Shown here piece after piece: positions 41,715 to 50,433 of a stretch of 64,000 bases of DNA (position 1 is the first letter of the stretch; every line of letters begins with the position of its first letter). Made by a program: the position numbers and the translations under genes. This DNA is from Spirochaetaceae bacterium (GTDB taxonomy: Bacteria; Spirochaetota; Spirochaetia; Treponematales; Treponemataceae): assembly GCA_017614995.1 (NCBI GenBank), contig JAGAAX010000029.1:62001-126000 (forward strand). Reading direction: 5' to 3'. The notes beneath the pieces are model-generated. The model did no database searches and was not told the origin of the DNA. It worked only from the letters and a program-made list of their open reading frames with translations.

Positions 41715-42788
41715 ATGATTGATTACAGACAGTCTGGTGTAGACATTGAAGAAGGCTACCGCGCTGTAGATAAATATAAAGCCCATGCAAAGCGCACACA
41801 GATTCCGGGCGTGCTTAACGGCTTGGGCAGCTTTGCCGGTATGTTTGCCGTTCCTGGCGGCATGAAAGAACCTGTTATGGTAAGCGGCACAGACGGCGTA
41901 GGCACAAAGCTTGATATCGCCTTTGCAATGAAAAAATACGATACAGTTGGAATTGACTGCGTTGCAATGAGCGTAAACGACATTCTCTGCACTGGCGCAA
42001 AGCCGCTCTACTTTTTAGACTATATCGCCTGCGGAAGCCTTGATTCTTCCATTGCGGCAGATCTTGTAAAAGGTGTTGCAGACGGCTGTGTTGATTCAGA
42101 CTGTGCGCTGCTTGGCGGTGAAACAGCAGAAATGCCTGGCTTCTACGACAAAGGCAAGTACGACATCGCAGGTTTCGGCGTAGGCATTGTAGACAAACAG
42201 AACATCATTACAGGTGAGGCTATAAAAGAAGGTGACGTTCTTATCGGGCTTTCTTCAACCGGCGTACACTCAAACGGCTTTTCTCTGGTTAGAAAGCTAG
42301 TAACAGATTTTGACACGCCTTTTAACGGCAGAAAAATCGGCGAAGTGCTTCTTGAGCCGACCCGCATTTATGTGCGCCCTGTGCTTTCAGTTCTTGAAAA
42401 ATTCAGAGAACATGGCGGTGCAAATGCTGTTCATGGCATGGCTCATATTACAGGCGGCGGCTTCTACGAGAATATTCCGCGTATGTATGCCGACAAGACG
42501 CTCGTTTCAGTAATCAAGAAGGGCAGCTGGGAAATTCCGCCGATTTTTGCTGAGCTTGAGCGCCGCGGTGCAGACCCGTCACGCATGTTCAACACATTCA
42601 ATATGGGAATCGGTCTTGTTCTTGCAGTTGAAGCAGACAAGGCTGACAATATCATAAAGTCATTTGAAGAATTTACTGTTTCATCTAATGCCGGTTTGAA
42701 CTCAACAATGAAGGCTTATAAAATCGGGCGCGTTGCACGTTCAGGCCAGAAAGTTGAGACACAGGAAGACGCAGTTATTTTTGAATAG
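41715..42788 (+). CDS. purM: Phosphoribosylformylglycinamidine cyclo-ligase
   Basis: Forms AIR from FGAM with ATP. It has YRQSGVDIEEGYRAVDKYK, GTDGVGTKLDIAF, DCVAMSVNDILCTGAKPLYF, LLGGETAEMPGFY, GLSSTGVHSNGFSL and AHITGGGFYENIPR. 357 residues, normal. AGGAG ahead of the ATG. It follows purE by 44 bases and runs into purN. Confidence 0.95.
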   Translation: MIDYRQSGVDIEEGYRAVDKYKAHAKRTQIPGVLNGLGSFAGMFAVPGGMKEPVMVSGTDGVGTKLDIAFAMKKYDTVGIDCVAMSVNDILCTGAKPLYFLDYIACGSLDSSIAADLVKGVADGCVDSDCALLGGETAEMPGFYDKGKYDIAGFGVGIVDKQNIITGEAIKEGDVLIGLSSTGVHSNGFSLVRKLVTDFDTPFNGRKIGEVLLEPTRIYVRPVLSVLEKFREHGGANAVHGMAHITGGGFYENIPRMYADKTLVSVIKKGSWEIPPIFAELERRGADPSRMFNTFNMGIGLVLAVEADKADNIIKSFEEFTVSSNAGLNSTMKAYKIGRVARSGQKVETQEDAVIFE

Positions 42789-42797
42789 GTGAAAATT

Positions 42798-43448
42798 GTG
42801 AGCAAGCCCTTAAAAACAGCAGTTTTAGTTTCCGGCGGTGGCACAAATTTGCAGGCTCTTATTGACGAAGAGCTTGCAATGAAAAGCCGCGGCGAAGAAT
42901 GTCCGTATAATATCGCGCTTGTAGTTTCAAGCTCTGCAAAAGCGTTTGCGCTTGAGCGTGCAAAAAAGGCAGATATTCCGGCTTTTATTGCATCGCCGTC
43001 TCTGCTTTTGGGTGAAAAGGCTAAAGACGCAACGCGCGATGAAAAGCGTTTTGCTGTCTCTGCAAAAGTTCTTGAGCTTTGCAAGTCTTATGAAATTGAA
43101 GCAATTGTGCTCGCCGGTTTTCTGACTGTTCTCGGCGGCGAGATTCTTGACATCTATTCAGGCAAAATCATAAACCTGCATCCTGCTCTTCTGCCAAAAT
43201 ACGGCGGTGTAGGCATGTTCGGGCATCATGTGCACGAGGCAGTGCTTGCCGCCGGAGAGAAAGAATCCGGCATTACGATTCATCTTGTAGATGCAGGCTG
43301 CGACACCGGCACGATAATCTTGCAGAAAAAAGTGCCTGTTATGCCCGGCGACACGCCCGAAACGCTTTACGCAAGAATTGCACCGCATGAGCATCAGGCA
43401 ATGGTTGAAGGCTTAAAGCTTTTGGCGGCAAGGCTCGCTGATAAATAA
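42798..43448 (+). CDS. purN: Phosphoribosylglycinamide formyltransferase
   Basis: Transfers a formyl group from 10-formyl-THF to GAR. It shows TAVLVSGGGTNLQALID, the catalytic HPALLPKYGGVGMFGHHVHE and GITIHLVDAGCDTG with the catalytic Asp. About 216 residues. GTG at 42798 is preferred because TAGGTGA lies at normal spacing; GTG at 42789 is also open. It overlaps the end of purM's spacer and precedes the second U32 gene by 20 bases. Confidence 0.93.
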   Translation: MSKPLKTAVLVSGGGTNLQALIDEELAMKSRGEECPYNIALVVSSSAKAFALERAKKADIPAFIASPSLLLGEKAKDATRDEKRFAVSAKVLELCKSYEIEAIVLAGFLTVLGGEILDIYSGKIINLHPALLPKYGGVGMFGHHVHEAVLAAGEKESGITIHLVDAGCDTGTIILQKKVPVMPGDTPETLYARIAPHEHQAMVEGLKLLAARLADK

Positions 43449-43468
43449 CCGACGTACAAGGAAACATT

Positions 43469-45697
43469 ATGGCAGAATTATTAGCTCCTGCTGGAAATAT
43501 TGAGGCTCTTGATGCTGCAATCGGCGAAGGCGCAGATGCAGTATATTTGGGCTTAAAAAGTTTTAACGCACGTTTACGCACAACAAATTTCGCGTGGAAT
43601 CAATTTGAGGCGACGGTCAATTCTGTACACAAGCTCGGCAAAAAAATCTTTGTCACTGTAAACACCGTTCTTGAAGAATATGAGACCGAGCGCATGTACC
43701 GCTTCCTTTCGTATCTCGATAAAATCGGGCCGGACGGCTTAATCGTTCAGGATTTTGGTGTAGTCAGAATGGTGCAGCAGTTTTTTCCGAATCTGCGTCT
43801 GCATGCTTCTACCCAGATGAATATTGCAAGTGCCAAAGCTGCCAACACTATGAGCAAAAGCGGTTTTAAGCGCGTTGTTCTGGCACGCGAGCTTGGGCTT
43901 GACGAAATAAAGCAGATTAAAGAACGAACAAATGTTGAAATCGAAGTTTTTGTGCATGGCGCGCTTTGTGTAAGCGAGTCTGGCTTGTGTCTTTTTTCAA
44001 GTTATCTCGGCGGAAAGTCTGCAAACCGCGGAATGTGTACTCAGGCGTGCCGCCGCTTGTACGAAGCTGAAATTGAAGGCGGCGTAGAGCAGGGCTTTTA
44101 TTTCTCTCCTTATGATTTGCAGCTGATTGAGCGTGTGCCCGACTTGGTTAGCGCCGGTGTAGATTCGTTCAAAATTGAAGGCAGAATGAAAAGTGCTGAA
44201 TATGTTGGCAGTGTTGTTTCCGCTTACAGATATATGCTTGACCACTGGCAGGAGGACAAAAAAGGTTCGCTTGCAACTGCAAAACGTATGCTTTCTACGG
44301 ATTTTGCCCGCTCAAAGACAATGTACTGGTACACTTCGCCAAAAGCAGAGAATATACTGAATCCAAAACAGGCTTCGGGCACAGGCATTTATCTTGGAAA
44401 AATTACACAGGTTAAGAAGATATTGCCTGATAAGTCAGGAAACGAAGCCGGTGCAGCTTATTATGCCGTAATCAAGGGCGGCACATACGACCCGGACATA
44501 GGCGATTCAATCCGTCTGCACAAAAAGGACGATTCTGTGCGCGAAAGCCACAAGATTAAGTCAATTTATGAAGACGGCGAAAAAAACTGGGTAGATATTC
44601 CGCAAGGCTTTGGTACAGGCGATTCGGTTTATCTGTTACAGACAAAGTCAATGTCAAAGCGTTACCCGCGCGTGCTGCCGAATGACATAAGCCGTTACAG
44701 AATGCAGCCCGGCGCTCAGGTTCTGCCGGTTCTTGATTTGACACCGCTTGAGAAAGACAGCCTGGACTTAATGCCGGAAGGGCTTTATGTTCAGGTTTCT
44801 ACTGTAAAAGATTTGTTCGTGGTTCAGTGCGAACAGCCTGTCCGCGCGATTCTTGAGCTGAACAGTGTTACGCGCGAATCTCTGCTTGAAAAAAAGGAAA
44901 AGCTTCCGTTCTCAAAGCGCCAGATTTTTATTTCGCTTGACCCGTATCTTCCGCAGAACAAAGAGGACAGCCTTGCTGAAACTATTGCTCAGCTTGTCGC
45001 GGAAGGCTTTACAAATTGGGTTGTAAATAATCCGGCACATATTGCAATGCTTAAGCCGCTCAAGGTCTTTATGATTGCAGGGCCTTATCTCTATACTTTT
45101 AACAGATGGGCTGTTTCATGGCTTGAAAATCAGGGTATTACCGGCTTGATAACTCCGCTTGAGAATTCTAAGCGCAATATTGAGGCAACTTTTGAGCCAG
45201 ACCAGCGCAAAAGGGTTATGATTACGCTTTTTGCTTATCCTGCTTTGTTCAGAATGCGCTTTGAGCTGCCTGAATCTTATGATTTCCTCTATTTCAAAGA
45301 CAAGGAAGAATCTGTTTTCAAGGCATTGTCTACAAAAGACGGCTCTTTTGTTATGCCGGAACAGCCGTTTTCTATTCTTGACAAGGTGAAAACAATAAAG
45401 GACATGGGCTTTACCCATTTTCTTATAGACCTTTCAAAAACCGCCGTAAGAAAAAGCGACTTTAAGCAGATTATGACGTCTTATCACACATTAAAGCCGT
45501 TGCCAGAAATTTCGCGTTTCAACTGGAAAGAAGGTTTCTTTTCGCCTGAAAAAATGGAAGAACGCCGTCAGATGAACGAACGTGCGCAGGCATTGCGGGC
45601 TGAGGGTGGTGCACAGCAGGGTGGCCGCTATAATCAGCCTAAATCAAAGAAAGGCGGAAATAACCGCAAGAATTACGGCAAGAACCGCCGCGGCTGA
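43469..45697 (+). CDS. U32 peptidase-family protein (second copy)
   Basis: 742 residues. It has LLAPAGNIEALDAAIGEGAD, LHASTQMNIAS, VFVHGALCVSESGLCLFSSY and GMCTQACRRLY, so the same conserved core and cysteines as the product at 16623-19067, but a different C-terminal half and a highly basic tail (KSKKGGNNRKNYGKNRRG) that would suit RNA or ribosome binding. It is 20 bases after purN and so probably shares the purine riboswitch. RNA hydroxylation or protease activity are both possible from family knowledge. Confidence 0.87.
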   Translation: MAELLAPAGNIEALDAAIGEGADAVYLGLKSFNARLRTTNFAWNQFEATVNSVHKLGKKIFVTVNTVLEEYETERMYRFLSYLDKIGPDGLIVQDFGVVRMVQQFFPNLRLHASTQMNIASAKAANTMSKSGFKRVVLARELGLDEIKQIKERTNVEIEVFVHGALCVSESGLCLFSSYLGGKSANRGMCTQACRRLYEAEIEGGVEQGFYFSPYDLQLIERVPDLVSAGVDSFKIEGRMKSAEYVGSVVSAYRYMLDHWQEDKKGSLATAKRMLSTDFARSKTMYWYTSPKAENILNPKQASGTGIYLGKITQVKKILPDKSGNEAGAAYYAVIKGGTYDPDIGDSIRLHKKDDSVRESHKIKSIYEDGEKNWVDIPQGFGTGDSVYLLQTKSMSKRYPRVLPNDISRYRMQPGAQVLPVLDLTPLEKDSLDLMPEGLYVQVSTVKDLFVVQCEQPVRAILELNSVTRESLLEKKEKLPFSKRQIFISLDPYLPQNKEDSLAETIAQLVAEGFTNWVVNNPAHIAMLKPLKVFMIAGPYLYTFNRWAVSWLENQGITGLITPLENSKRNIEATFEPDQRKRVMITLFAYPALFRMRFELPESYDFLYFKDKEESVFKALSTKDGSFVMPEQPFSILDKVKTIKDMGFTHFLIDLSKTAVRKSDFKQIMTSYHTLKPLPEISRFNWKEGFFSPEKMEERRQMNERAQALRAEGGAQQGGRYNQPKSKKGGNNRKNYGKNRRG

Positions 45698-45714
45698 CAC
45701 TGTACATAGTTAGC

Positions 45715-45760
45715 CCCGGACAGCCATGCTCTGTAAGAGAAGGGCAGGGCGGCTGCCGGG
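45715..45760. repeat. GC-rich inverted repeat
   Basis: CCCGGACAGCC and GGCTGCCGGG flank a 24-base loop in the gap between the convergent U32 and ssb genes. No T-run follows, so a terminator role is doubtful. Confidence 0.5.
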
Positions 45761-45788
45761 TGTGCGTCTGCTTTAATCTGAGACCAGA

Positions 45789-46199
45789 CTAAAAAACTGA
45801 AATTTCTTCCTGCTTTGCCGGTGCAGAGCCTGGCAAAGGTGCAGCTGATGTCGCAGCCGCTTCAAGCGGTTTCGGTTCTGGCTTAAACTCAACGTGTTCA
45901 GCTACAATGCGTACTTTTGAGTTTTGCTTGCCGTCAGAGCCTTCCCAGCGGTTTTGCTTTAAACGCCCCACAACACGTACACCGCGGCCTTTTTTGCATT
46001 GATGTGAAACACGTTCCGCGAGCTTTCCCCATGTTTCAATATCAAAAAACGAAACTTCCTGTTCAAATGTCTCGCCGATTTTGTAAGTTCTGTGGCTTGC
46101 AATTGAAAAAGTACATATTGCAGTTCCTTTTCCTGTAATAGTTACATTCGGTTCTCTTACGCAGTTGCCTTCGAGAATAATGCTGTTTAAATTTTTCAT
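45789..46199 (-). CDS. ssb: Single-stranded DNA-binding protein
   Basis: OB-fold ssDNA binder for replication and repair. It shows NLNSIILEGNCVREPNVTIT, CTFSIASHRTYK, FFDIETWGKLAE and GRGVRVVGRLKQNRWEG. The C-terminal tail ends EEISVF, a loose version of the acidic DDDIPF tip that recruits partner proteins. 136 residues. Monocistronic, converging on the U32 gene. Confidence 0.93.
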   Translation of the reverse strand: MKNLNSIILEGNCVREPNVTITGKGTAICTFSIASHRTYKIGETFEQEVSFFDIETWGKLAERVSHQCKKGRGVRVVGRLKQNRWEGSDGKQNSKVRIVAEHVEFKPEPKPLEAAATSAAPLPGSAPAKQEEISVF

Positions 46200-46345
46200 A
46201 GATTCGCTCCTTTTGCTATGTGTGTTTTTTGATACGTTTACCGACGCACACTTATTAATTGAGCGGAAATTTAAAATCCTGTACCAAAACGGGAAAAATG
46301 GCTGTTGTTTTACTTAAAATTTACATAAAAGGTGAAAATGCAGGC

Positions 46346-46379
46346 AAAAAAAGCCGGCAAACATTTTGTCTGCCGGTCT
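46346..46379 (-). terminator. Terminator of the 651-residue protein gene
   Basis: Hairpin with arms AGCCGGCA (46352) and TGCCGGT (46371), followed on the minus strand by seven T. Confidence 0.85.
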
Positions 46380-46397
46380 TTTATAAATAAGAATAAT

Positions 46398-48353
46398 CTA
46401 TGCTTTTTTAATCAGTCTCAGCATATAAAGCTGAACATACATGTGCAGGTTCGCATGGTCGTTAATCTTCTGCAAAGCAGGAGTTTTAACGAGTGTTTCT
46501 GCAAGCTCATTTATGCGTTCAGGCGTAATGCTGCTTGGCGAAGCGGTGCGCAAAATCTTTCTAAGATAATCTCTGATAAGAGAGTTTACATCTTCTGTAA
46601 GATTTTTCTTTGCTTCCTTATCAAGAATGTGGTTCCATTCGTTGAGATAAGAAGTCAATTCAGAATCAAGAGAAGAATCCGGCGGAACAAGAATTTTTTC
46701 GATTGAAGCTGCCGCCATCTTGAATTCTTCTTTTTTGTTGTTGGCAATATTCTGCGACTTCGGGCTTTCTGTAGACACAGACATTGTAGAAGAAGACTGT
46801 ATTTTTTGAGCCGTTGACTTTGAGGCTGATTCCTTCTTTTTCTTCTTTGCCTTTGCCTTCTTTGACATGCTTCCGCGTCCAAAAATAAGCGCAAGAATGA
46901 AAGAAAGACCCGGAAGTGTGTACCATACCGGCAGCAGAATTTTCGCATCTGACATAACAGAATGCGGCGTAAGCATCAAAAGCTCACTGTATGGCAGCAG
47001 CTCGCCGTCATTGAAAAAGTTGAACTTATCGAGGTTGTTTGCATTTTTGCTGTCCACTGCATCGTAGTAGATTGTCTTTAAGAAAGGTGCATTAAGCAGT
47101 GAATACAGAATAGGTTCTTCTGTCTCAACAATTTCTTCAAGACGCTGGTCAAAGTCTTTTATGTTTTTCATTGCAGGAACACTTTGGAATTTCTGCAAAA
47201 GACCGAACCATTCTTTTGTAATGGAATCGTGAACGGTTTTTCTGGCTTCTGTACACAATTTCATTAACAGAGGCAGTGTTTTTTCGTTCAAAACAAAATA
47301 GCGGTTGCCGTCAGGTGTCTTGAATGTAAGCAGCGGCGGCATGTGATTGTCTACTGTCGGTGTCGTAGATTTTGTAAGATAGTCGTTGAGATCTTCTTCA
47401 GAATACTGACCGAGAAGCGGAACGCCGCGCGAGTCTACAAATTTTGAGATTGCGGCTGCATCAAAGTAATAAGGCTGCTTGCCCAAAGAAAGCTCAAGGT
47501 TCTTTAAAGCTGTGTCTTTCTGAAGATTAAGCTGTACCTTGTTCTTGTAGAATGATGCGCACAATTCAGCGATGTATACTGCCTGAAGCAAATCGACGTC
47601 TTCAGGTGTCTTGTCCTTGATTTTCTCAAAGTCCTGGCGGATGAAAAGAAAGAGCTGGTTCAAGAAGTAGTAGCAGTCTCCGGCTTCTTTAAATTTTATG
47701 ATTGTCTCTTCCTCATTTGAGATAAACTGATTGAAGAAGTTTTTGACTGCAAGGCTTCTGCCGCCGTTTGATGTCATGAGCTTCTGCAAAAAGTAGTCGT
47801 GCTGTTCGCCGTGGTTCATCAAATCTCTGAGTTTGGCAATTGAAGACTGCATCAGAAATTCTGCTGTAACGCCCTGCGGCAAAAGCACAGGTGCAATTTC
47901 GCGGCGGAACACAAGCGAATAAATGACGTTCTCACCATGTTCTTTGCCGTCAAGCAAATCGTATATTATAGTGCCTGCGTCCTGCTGGCTTATAAGTTCC
48001 TGCGGAAAGTCTTTAGGCAGGTCTGTCGGAATCGGATAAGGAATAGAAGGGTTTGTTGCCATCTGCTTGTAGCGTGAATTTACAGTTTCCCTAAAATAAG
48101 CGGAAATAACAATAATCTGGTTGCCTTCTTCTTCTTTGAGAATGACTTTGTTAGTCGCAGCCAAATTGTCAAGTTCTGCCAGTAAAGATTCGCGCGGTGC
48201 TTTCGTGTATTTTGCAAGGTCAGGCTGTTCCGTTACGTAGTGCTGAGCGTACTTTAAGAGATAATTGCAGAATTCTTCTACAGAAATCTGCGTCCGGTGC
48301 TGTTTTTTGCCGTAAAGGCGTAAAAGTGTATAAATATCAGATGTTGAACCCAT
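46398..48353 (-). CDS. Unrecognised 651-residue protein with one internal membrane span
   Basis: I recognise no family. The N-terminal 470 residues are mainly helical and without a signal peptide; SDIYTLLRLYGKKQHRTQIS at the start looks like a winged-helix-type fold. One membrane span (about 477-497, WYTLPGLSFILALIFG) is followed by a Lys-rich stretch (KKAKAKKKKKESASK), a Ser-rich linker and a helical C-terminus. The basic stretch right after the span argues for a cytoplasmic C-terminus. The size, sole span and single-gene unit with its own terminator point to a real, perhaps spirochaete-specific, gene. Confidence 0.7.
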   Translation of the reverse strand: MGSTSDIYTLLRLYGKKQHRTQISVEEFCNYLLKYAQHYVTEQPDLAKYTKAPRESLLAELDNLAATNKVILKEEEGNQIIVISAYFRETVNSRYKQMATNPSIPYPIPTDLPKDFPQELISQQDAGTIIYDLLDGKEHGENVIYSLVFRREIAPVLLPQGVTAEFLMQSSIAKLRDLMNHGEQHDYFLQKLMTSNGGRSLAVKNFFNQFISNEEETIIKFKEAGDCYYFLNQLFLFIRQDFEKIKDKTPEDVDLLQAVYIAELCASFYKNKVQLNLQKDTALKNLELSLGKQPYYFDAAAISKFVDSRGVPLLGQYSEEDLNDYLTKSTTPTVDNHMPPLLTFKTPDGNRYFVLNEKTLPLLMKLCTEARKTVHDSITKEWFGLLQKFQSVPAMKNIKDFDQRLEEIVETEEPILYSLLNAPFLKTIYYDAVDSKNANNLDKFNFFNDGELLPYSELLMLTPHSVMSDAKILLPVWYTLPGLSFILALIFGRGSMSKKAKAKKKKKESASKSTAQKIQSSSTMSVSTESPKSQNIANNKKEEFKMAAASIEKILVPPDSSLDSELTSYLNEWNHILDKEAKKNLTEDVNSLIRDYLRKILRTASPSSITPERINELAETLVKTPALQKINDHANLHMYVQLYMLRLIKKA

Positions 48354-48443
48354 AGTTTAATATAATAACAGTATTTTCAGTATTTCTCAATAAAAATTTA
48401 AAAAGTGCTTTTTTTTTATTTCTCACTGCTTTATACTCTGCTT

Positions 48444-49547
48444 ATGTTTGCACAAAGACTGAAAAATTTGAAACCCTATAAACCGGGTGAACAACCTAAA
48501 GACAGAGATTATATAAAGCTTAACGCAAATGAGAACCCTTATTTGCCGTCGCCCAAAATTAAAGACGCTCTCAAAGACATTGAGCTTCAAAAACTTGCGC
48601 TTTACCCTGACCCAGATTCGCATGAACTGAAAAAGGCAATAGCCAGAAGCCTTAATAAAACTGGCGGCGTGCTTGTTCCTGCCGCAGACCAGAAGCCGCT
48701 TGGCTTTGAAATTACAGAGGACATGATTTTCTGCGGAAACGGCTCGGACGAGGTTCTGTCTTTTGTTTTCTACGCTTTTTTTGACAGCGACAAGCCTCTT
48801 GTTTCGCCGGAATTCTCATACAGCTTTTATCCTGTTTATGCAGGCTATTACGGAATTAATCTGCTAAAAGTGCCTTTAAACAAGGATTTCTCGCTGAATA
48901 CAAAAGCCATGCTCGATATTGATTCGACCGGCATGATTTTTGCAAACCCGAATGCACCGACAGGCATGGCGCTTTCTGTTGACGAAATTGAGGCGATGCT
49001 TAAAGCATCCCCCAAAGACAAAGTTTTTGTAGTTGACGAAGCTTATACCGATTTTTCGGGCTATACGGTTCTGCCGCTCTTGAAAAAATACGAGAATCTG
49101 CTTGTAATCAGAACTTTCTCAAAGAGCATGTCTTTTGCCGGAATGAGGCTCGGCTTTGCAGTCGGTGCGCCGGCATTGATTCAGGCTTTGACCACAACCA
49201 AAAATTCTTTCAATCACTTTCCGACTGACGCGTTCTGTCAGGCTTCTGCAATTGCCGCCTGCTCAGACATTGAGTGGTATTCTGAAAATTGCAGAAAAAT
49301 CATTAAGACAAGAGGCGCTTTCAGCAAGGCTCTTGTAGATTCAGGCTGGAACGTACTGCCGTCTAAGACAAACTTTGTGCTTGTCTCAAAAGACGGAATG
49401 CCGGGCAAGGCGGTTTACGAGGCAATAAAAGCAAAGGGCATTCTTGTCCGTTACTTTGATATTGACGTTATAAGAGATTTTGTACGCATCACAATCGGAA
49501 CAGACGAACAGATGAAAAAGCTGCTCGAGATCATACGCGCAATTTAG
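48444..49547 (+). CDS. hisC: Histidinol-phosphate aminotransferase
   Basis: PLP-dependent fold-type I aminotransferase. It shows LNANENPYLPSP, FCGNGSDEVLSF, FANPNAPTGM, VVDEAYTDFSG (Asp and Tyr binding PLP) and RTFSKSMSFAGMRLGFAVG with the PLP lysine. ATG at 48444 is used; 13 upstream in-frame residues are hydrophobic and not family-like. 367 residues. It may serve histidine, tyrosine or phenylalanine synthesis, since HisC-type enzymes overlap in substrates. It lies eight bases ahead of the phosphodiesterase gene. Confidence 0.88.
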   Translation: MFAQRLKNLKPYKPGEQPKDRDYIKLNANENPYLPSPKIKDALKDIELQKLALYPDPDSHELKKAIARSLNKTGGVLVPAADQKPLGFEITEDMIFCGNGSDEVLSFVFYAFFDSDKPLVSPEFSYSFYPVYAGYYGINLLKVPLNKDFSLNTKAMLDIDSTGMIFANPNAPTGMALSVDEIEAMLKASPKDKVFVVDEAYTDFSGYTVLPLLKKYENLLVIRTFSKSMSFAGMRLGFAVGAPALIQALTTTKNSFNHFPTDAFCQASAIAACSDIEWYSENCRKIIKTRGAFSKALVDSGWNVLPSKTNFVLVSKDGMPGKAVYEAIKAKGILVRYFDIDVIRDFVRITIGTDEQMKKLLEIIRAI

Positions 49548-49555
49548 GAGGGACT

Positions 49556-50320
49556 ATGCATTTTTTAGTTTTATCAGACGCACACGCAAATACTGAATAT
49601 TTTGACAAACTTGATGACGAATTTAAAAAGGCTGATGCCGTAATTTTTGCCGGAGACTTTACAAACCAGAACGAAGCTGAAAAAGCCATGCCTGTGCTTG
49701 AACAGCTTGAGAAAAAGTCGCCCGCTCTTTATGCGGTTTTGGGCAACTGCGACGAGCCTGCTTTCTTAGAAGAACTTGAAAAGCGCGACATCTCTGTTCA
49801 GGGCACAATGATTTTCCGCGACGGACTTGCATTTGCAGGCTCTGGCGGTGCTTCTATCTTTACTAGAACAACCCCGAACGAGCGCACCGAAGAAGAGCTG
49901 CAAAGCGATTTTGATATGGTTGCGGAGCATTCCGCCGAGTACGAAGAGCCTGATGCAGACGGTGACGGTGAAGCAGGTGCGGACGCAAAGGCTGAAACCG
50001 GTGCGGCACAGTCAGACGCTTCTCTTGAATGGAACAATCTGATTGTTATTTCGCATAATCCGCCGAAAGACACAAAAGTCGATAAGATTACATGCGGGTT
50101 TCATGTCGGTTCGGCTTTGTACAGGGCATTTCTTGAGACTTACCAGCCGCTTCTTGCTGTGTCAGGCCATGTGCACGAGGCAGCCGCTGTTGACACAATC
50201 GGCAAGACAACCGTAATAAACCCGGGTCCGCTTATGGAAGGCTGCTACGCTGTTGTAGACATTCAGAAAAAAGACGGTGCATGGGCTGTTACCACAGCTT
50301 CTCTAAAAAAGCTCAACTAG
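49556..50320 (+). CDS. YfcE-type metallophosphoesterase
   Basis: Calcineurin-like phosphodiesterase. Metal ligands are visible: FLVLSDAHANT, IFAGDFT, VLGNCDE, VISHNPP and SGHVHEA. Between GNCD and SHNPP sits an inserted acidic Ala/Asp/Gly-rich stretch (EEPDADGDGEAGADAKAE), so the chain is 254 residues instead of about 180. The substrate in YfcE relatives is a model phosphodiester; the true one is unknown. A GGAGG site precedes the ATG. Confidence 0.88.
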   Translation: MHFLVLSDAHANTEYFDKLDDEFKKADAVIFAGDFTNQNEAEKAMPVLEQLEKKSPALYAVLGNCDEPAFLEELEKRDISVQGTMIFRDGLAFAGSGGASIFTRTTPNERTEEELQSDFDMVAEHSAEYEEPDADGDGEAGADAKAETGAAQSDASLEWNNLIVISHNPPKDTKVDKITCGFHVGSALYRAFLETYQPLLAVSGHVHEAAAVDTIGKTTVINPGPLMEGCYAVVDIQKKDGAWAVTTASLKKLN

Positions 50321-50368
50321 CTGCCGCACTTTTATTTCCTCATACTGAATTTACCTTATATGTCAGAC

Positions 50369-50396
50369 TGTACAAATTAAAAAAGTGTGATATACT
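50369..50396 (+). promoter_or_regulatory. Putative promoter of the chemoreceptor gene
   Basis: TGTACA (50369), 16-base spacer, TATACT (50391), ahead of AGGAG and the GTG start at 50434. Confidence 0.5.
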
Positions 50397-50433
50397 GGAG
50401 AAAATAAACATTTTTTAGTCTAGGAGCAATAAA

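Noticed and set aside
45715-45780. GC-rich hairpin between the U32 and ssb genes as an SRP or other stable RNA gene
   Set aside because: It lacks the conserved SRP loop and any promoter or terminator; only a simple inverted repeat is visible.
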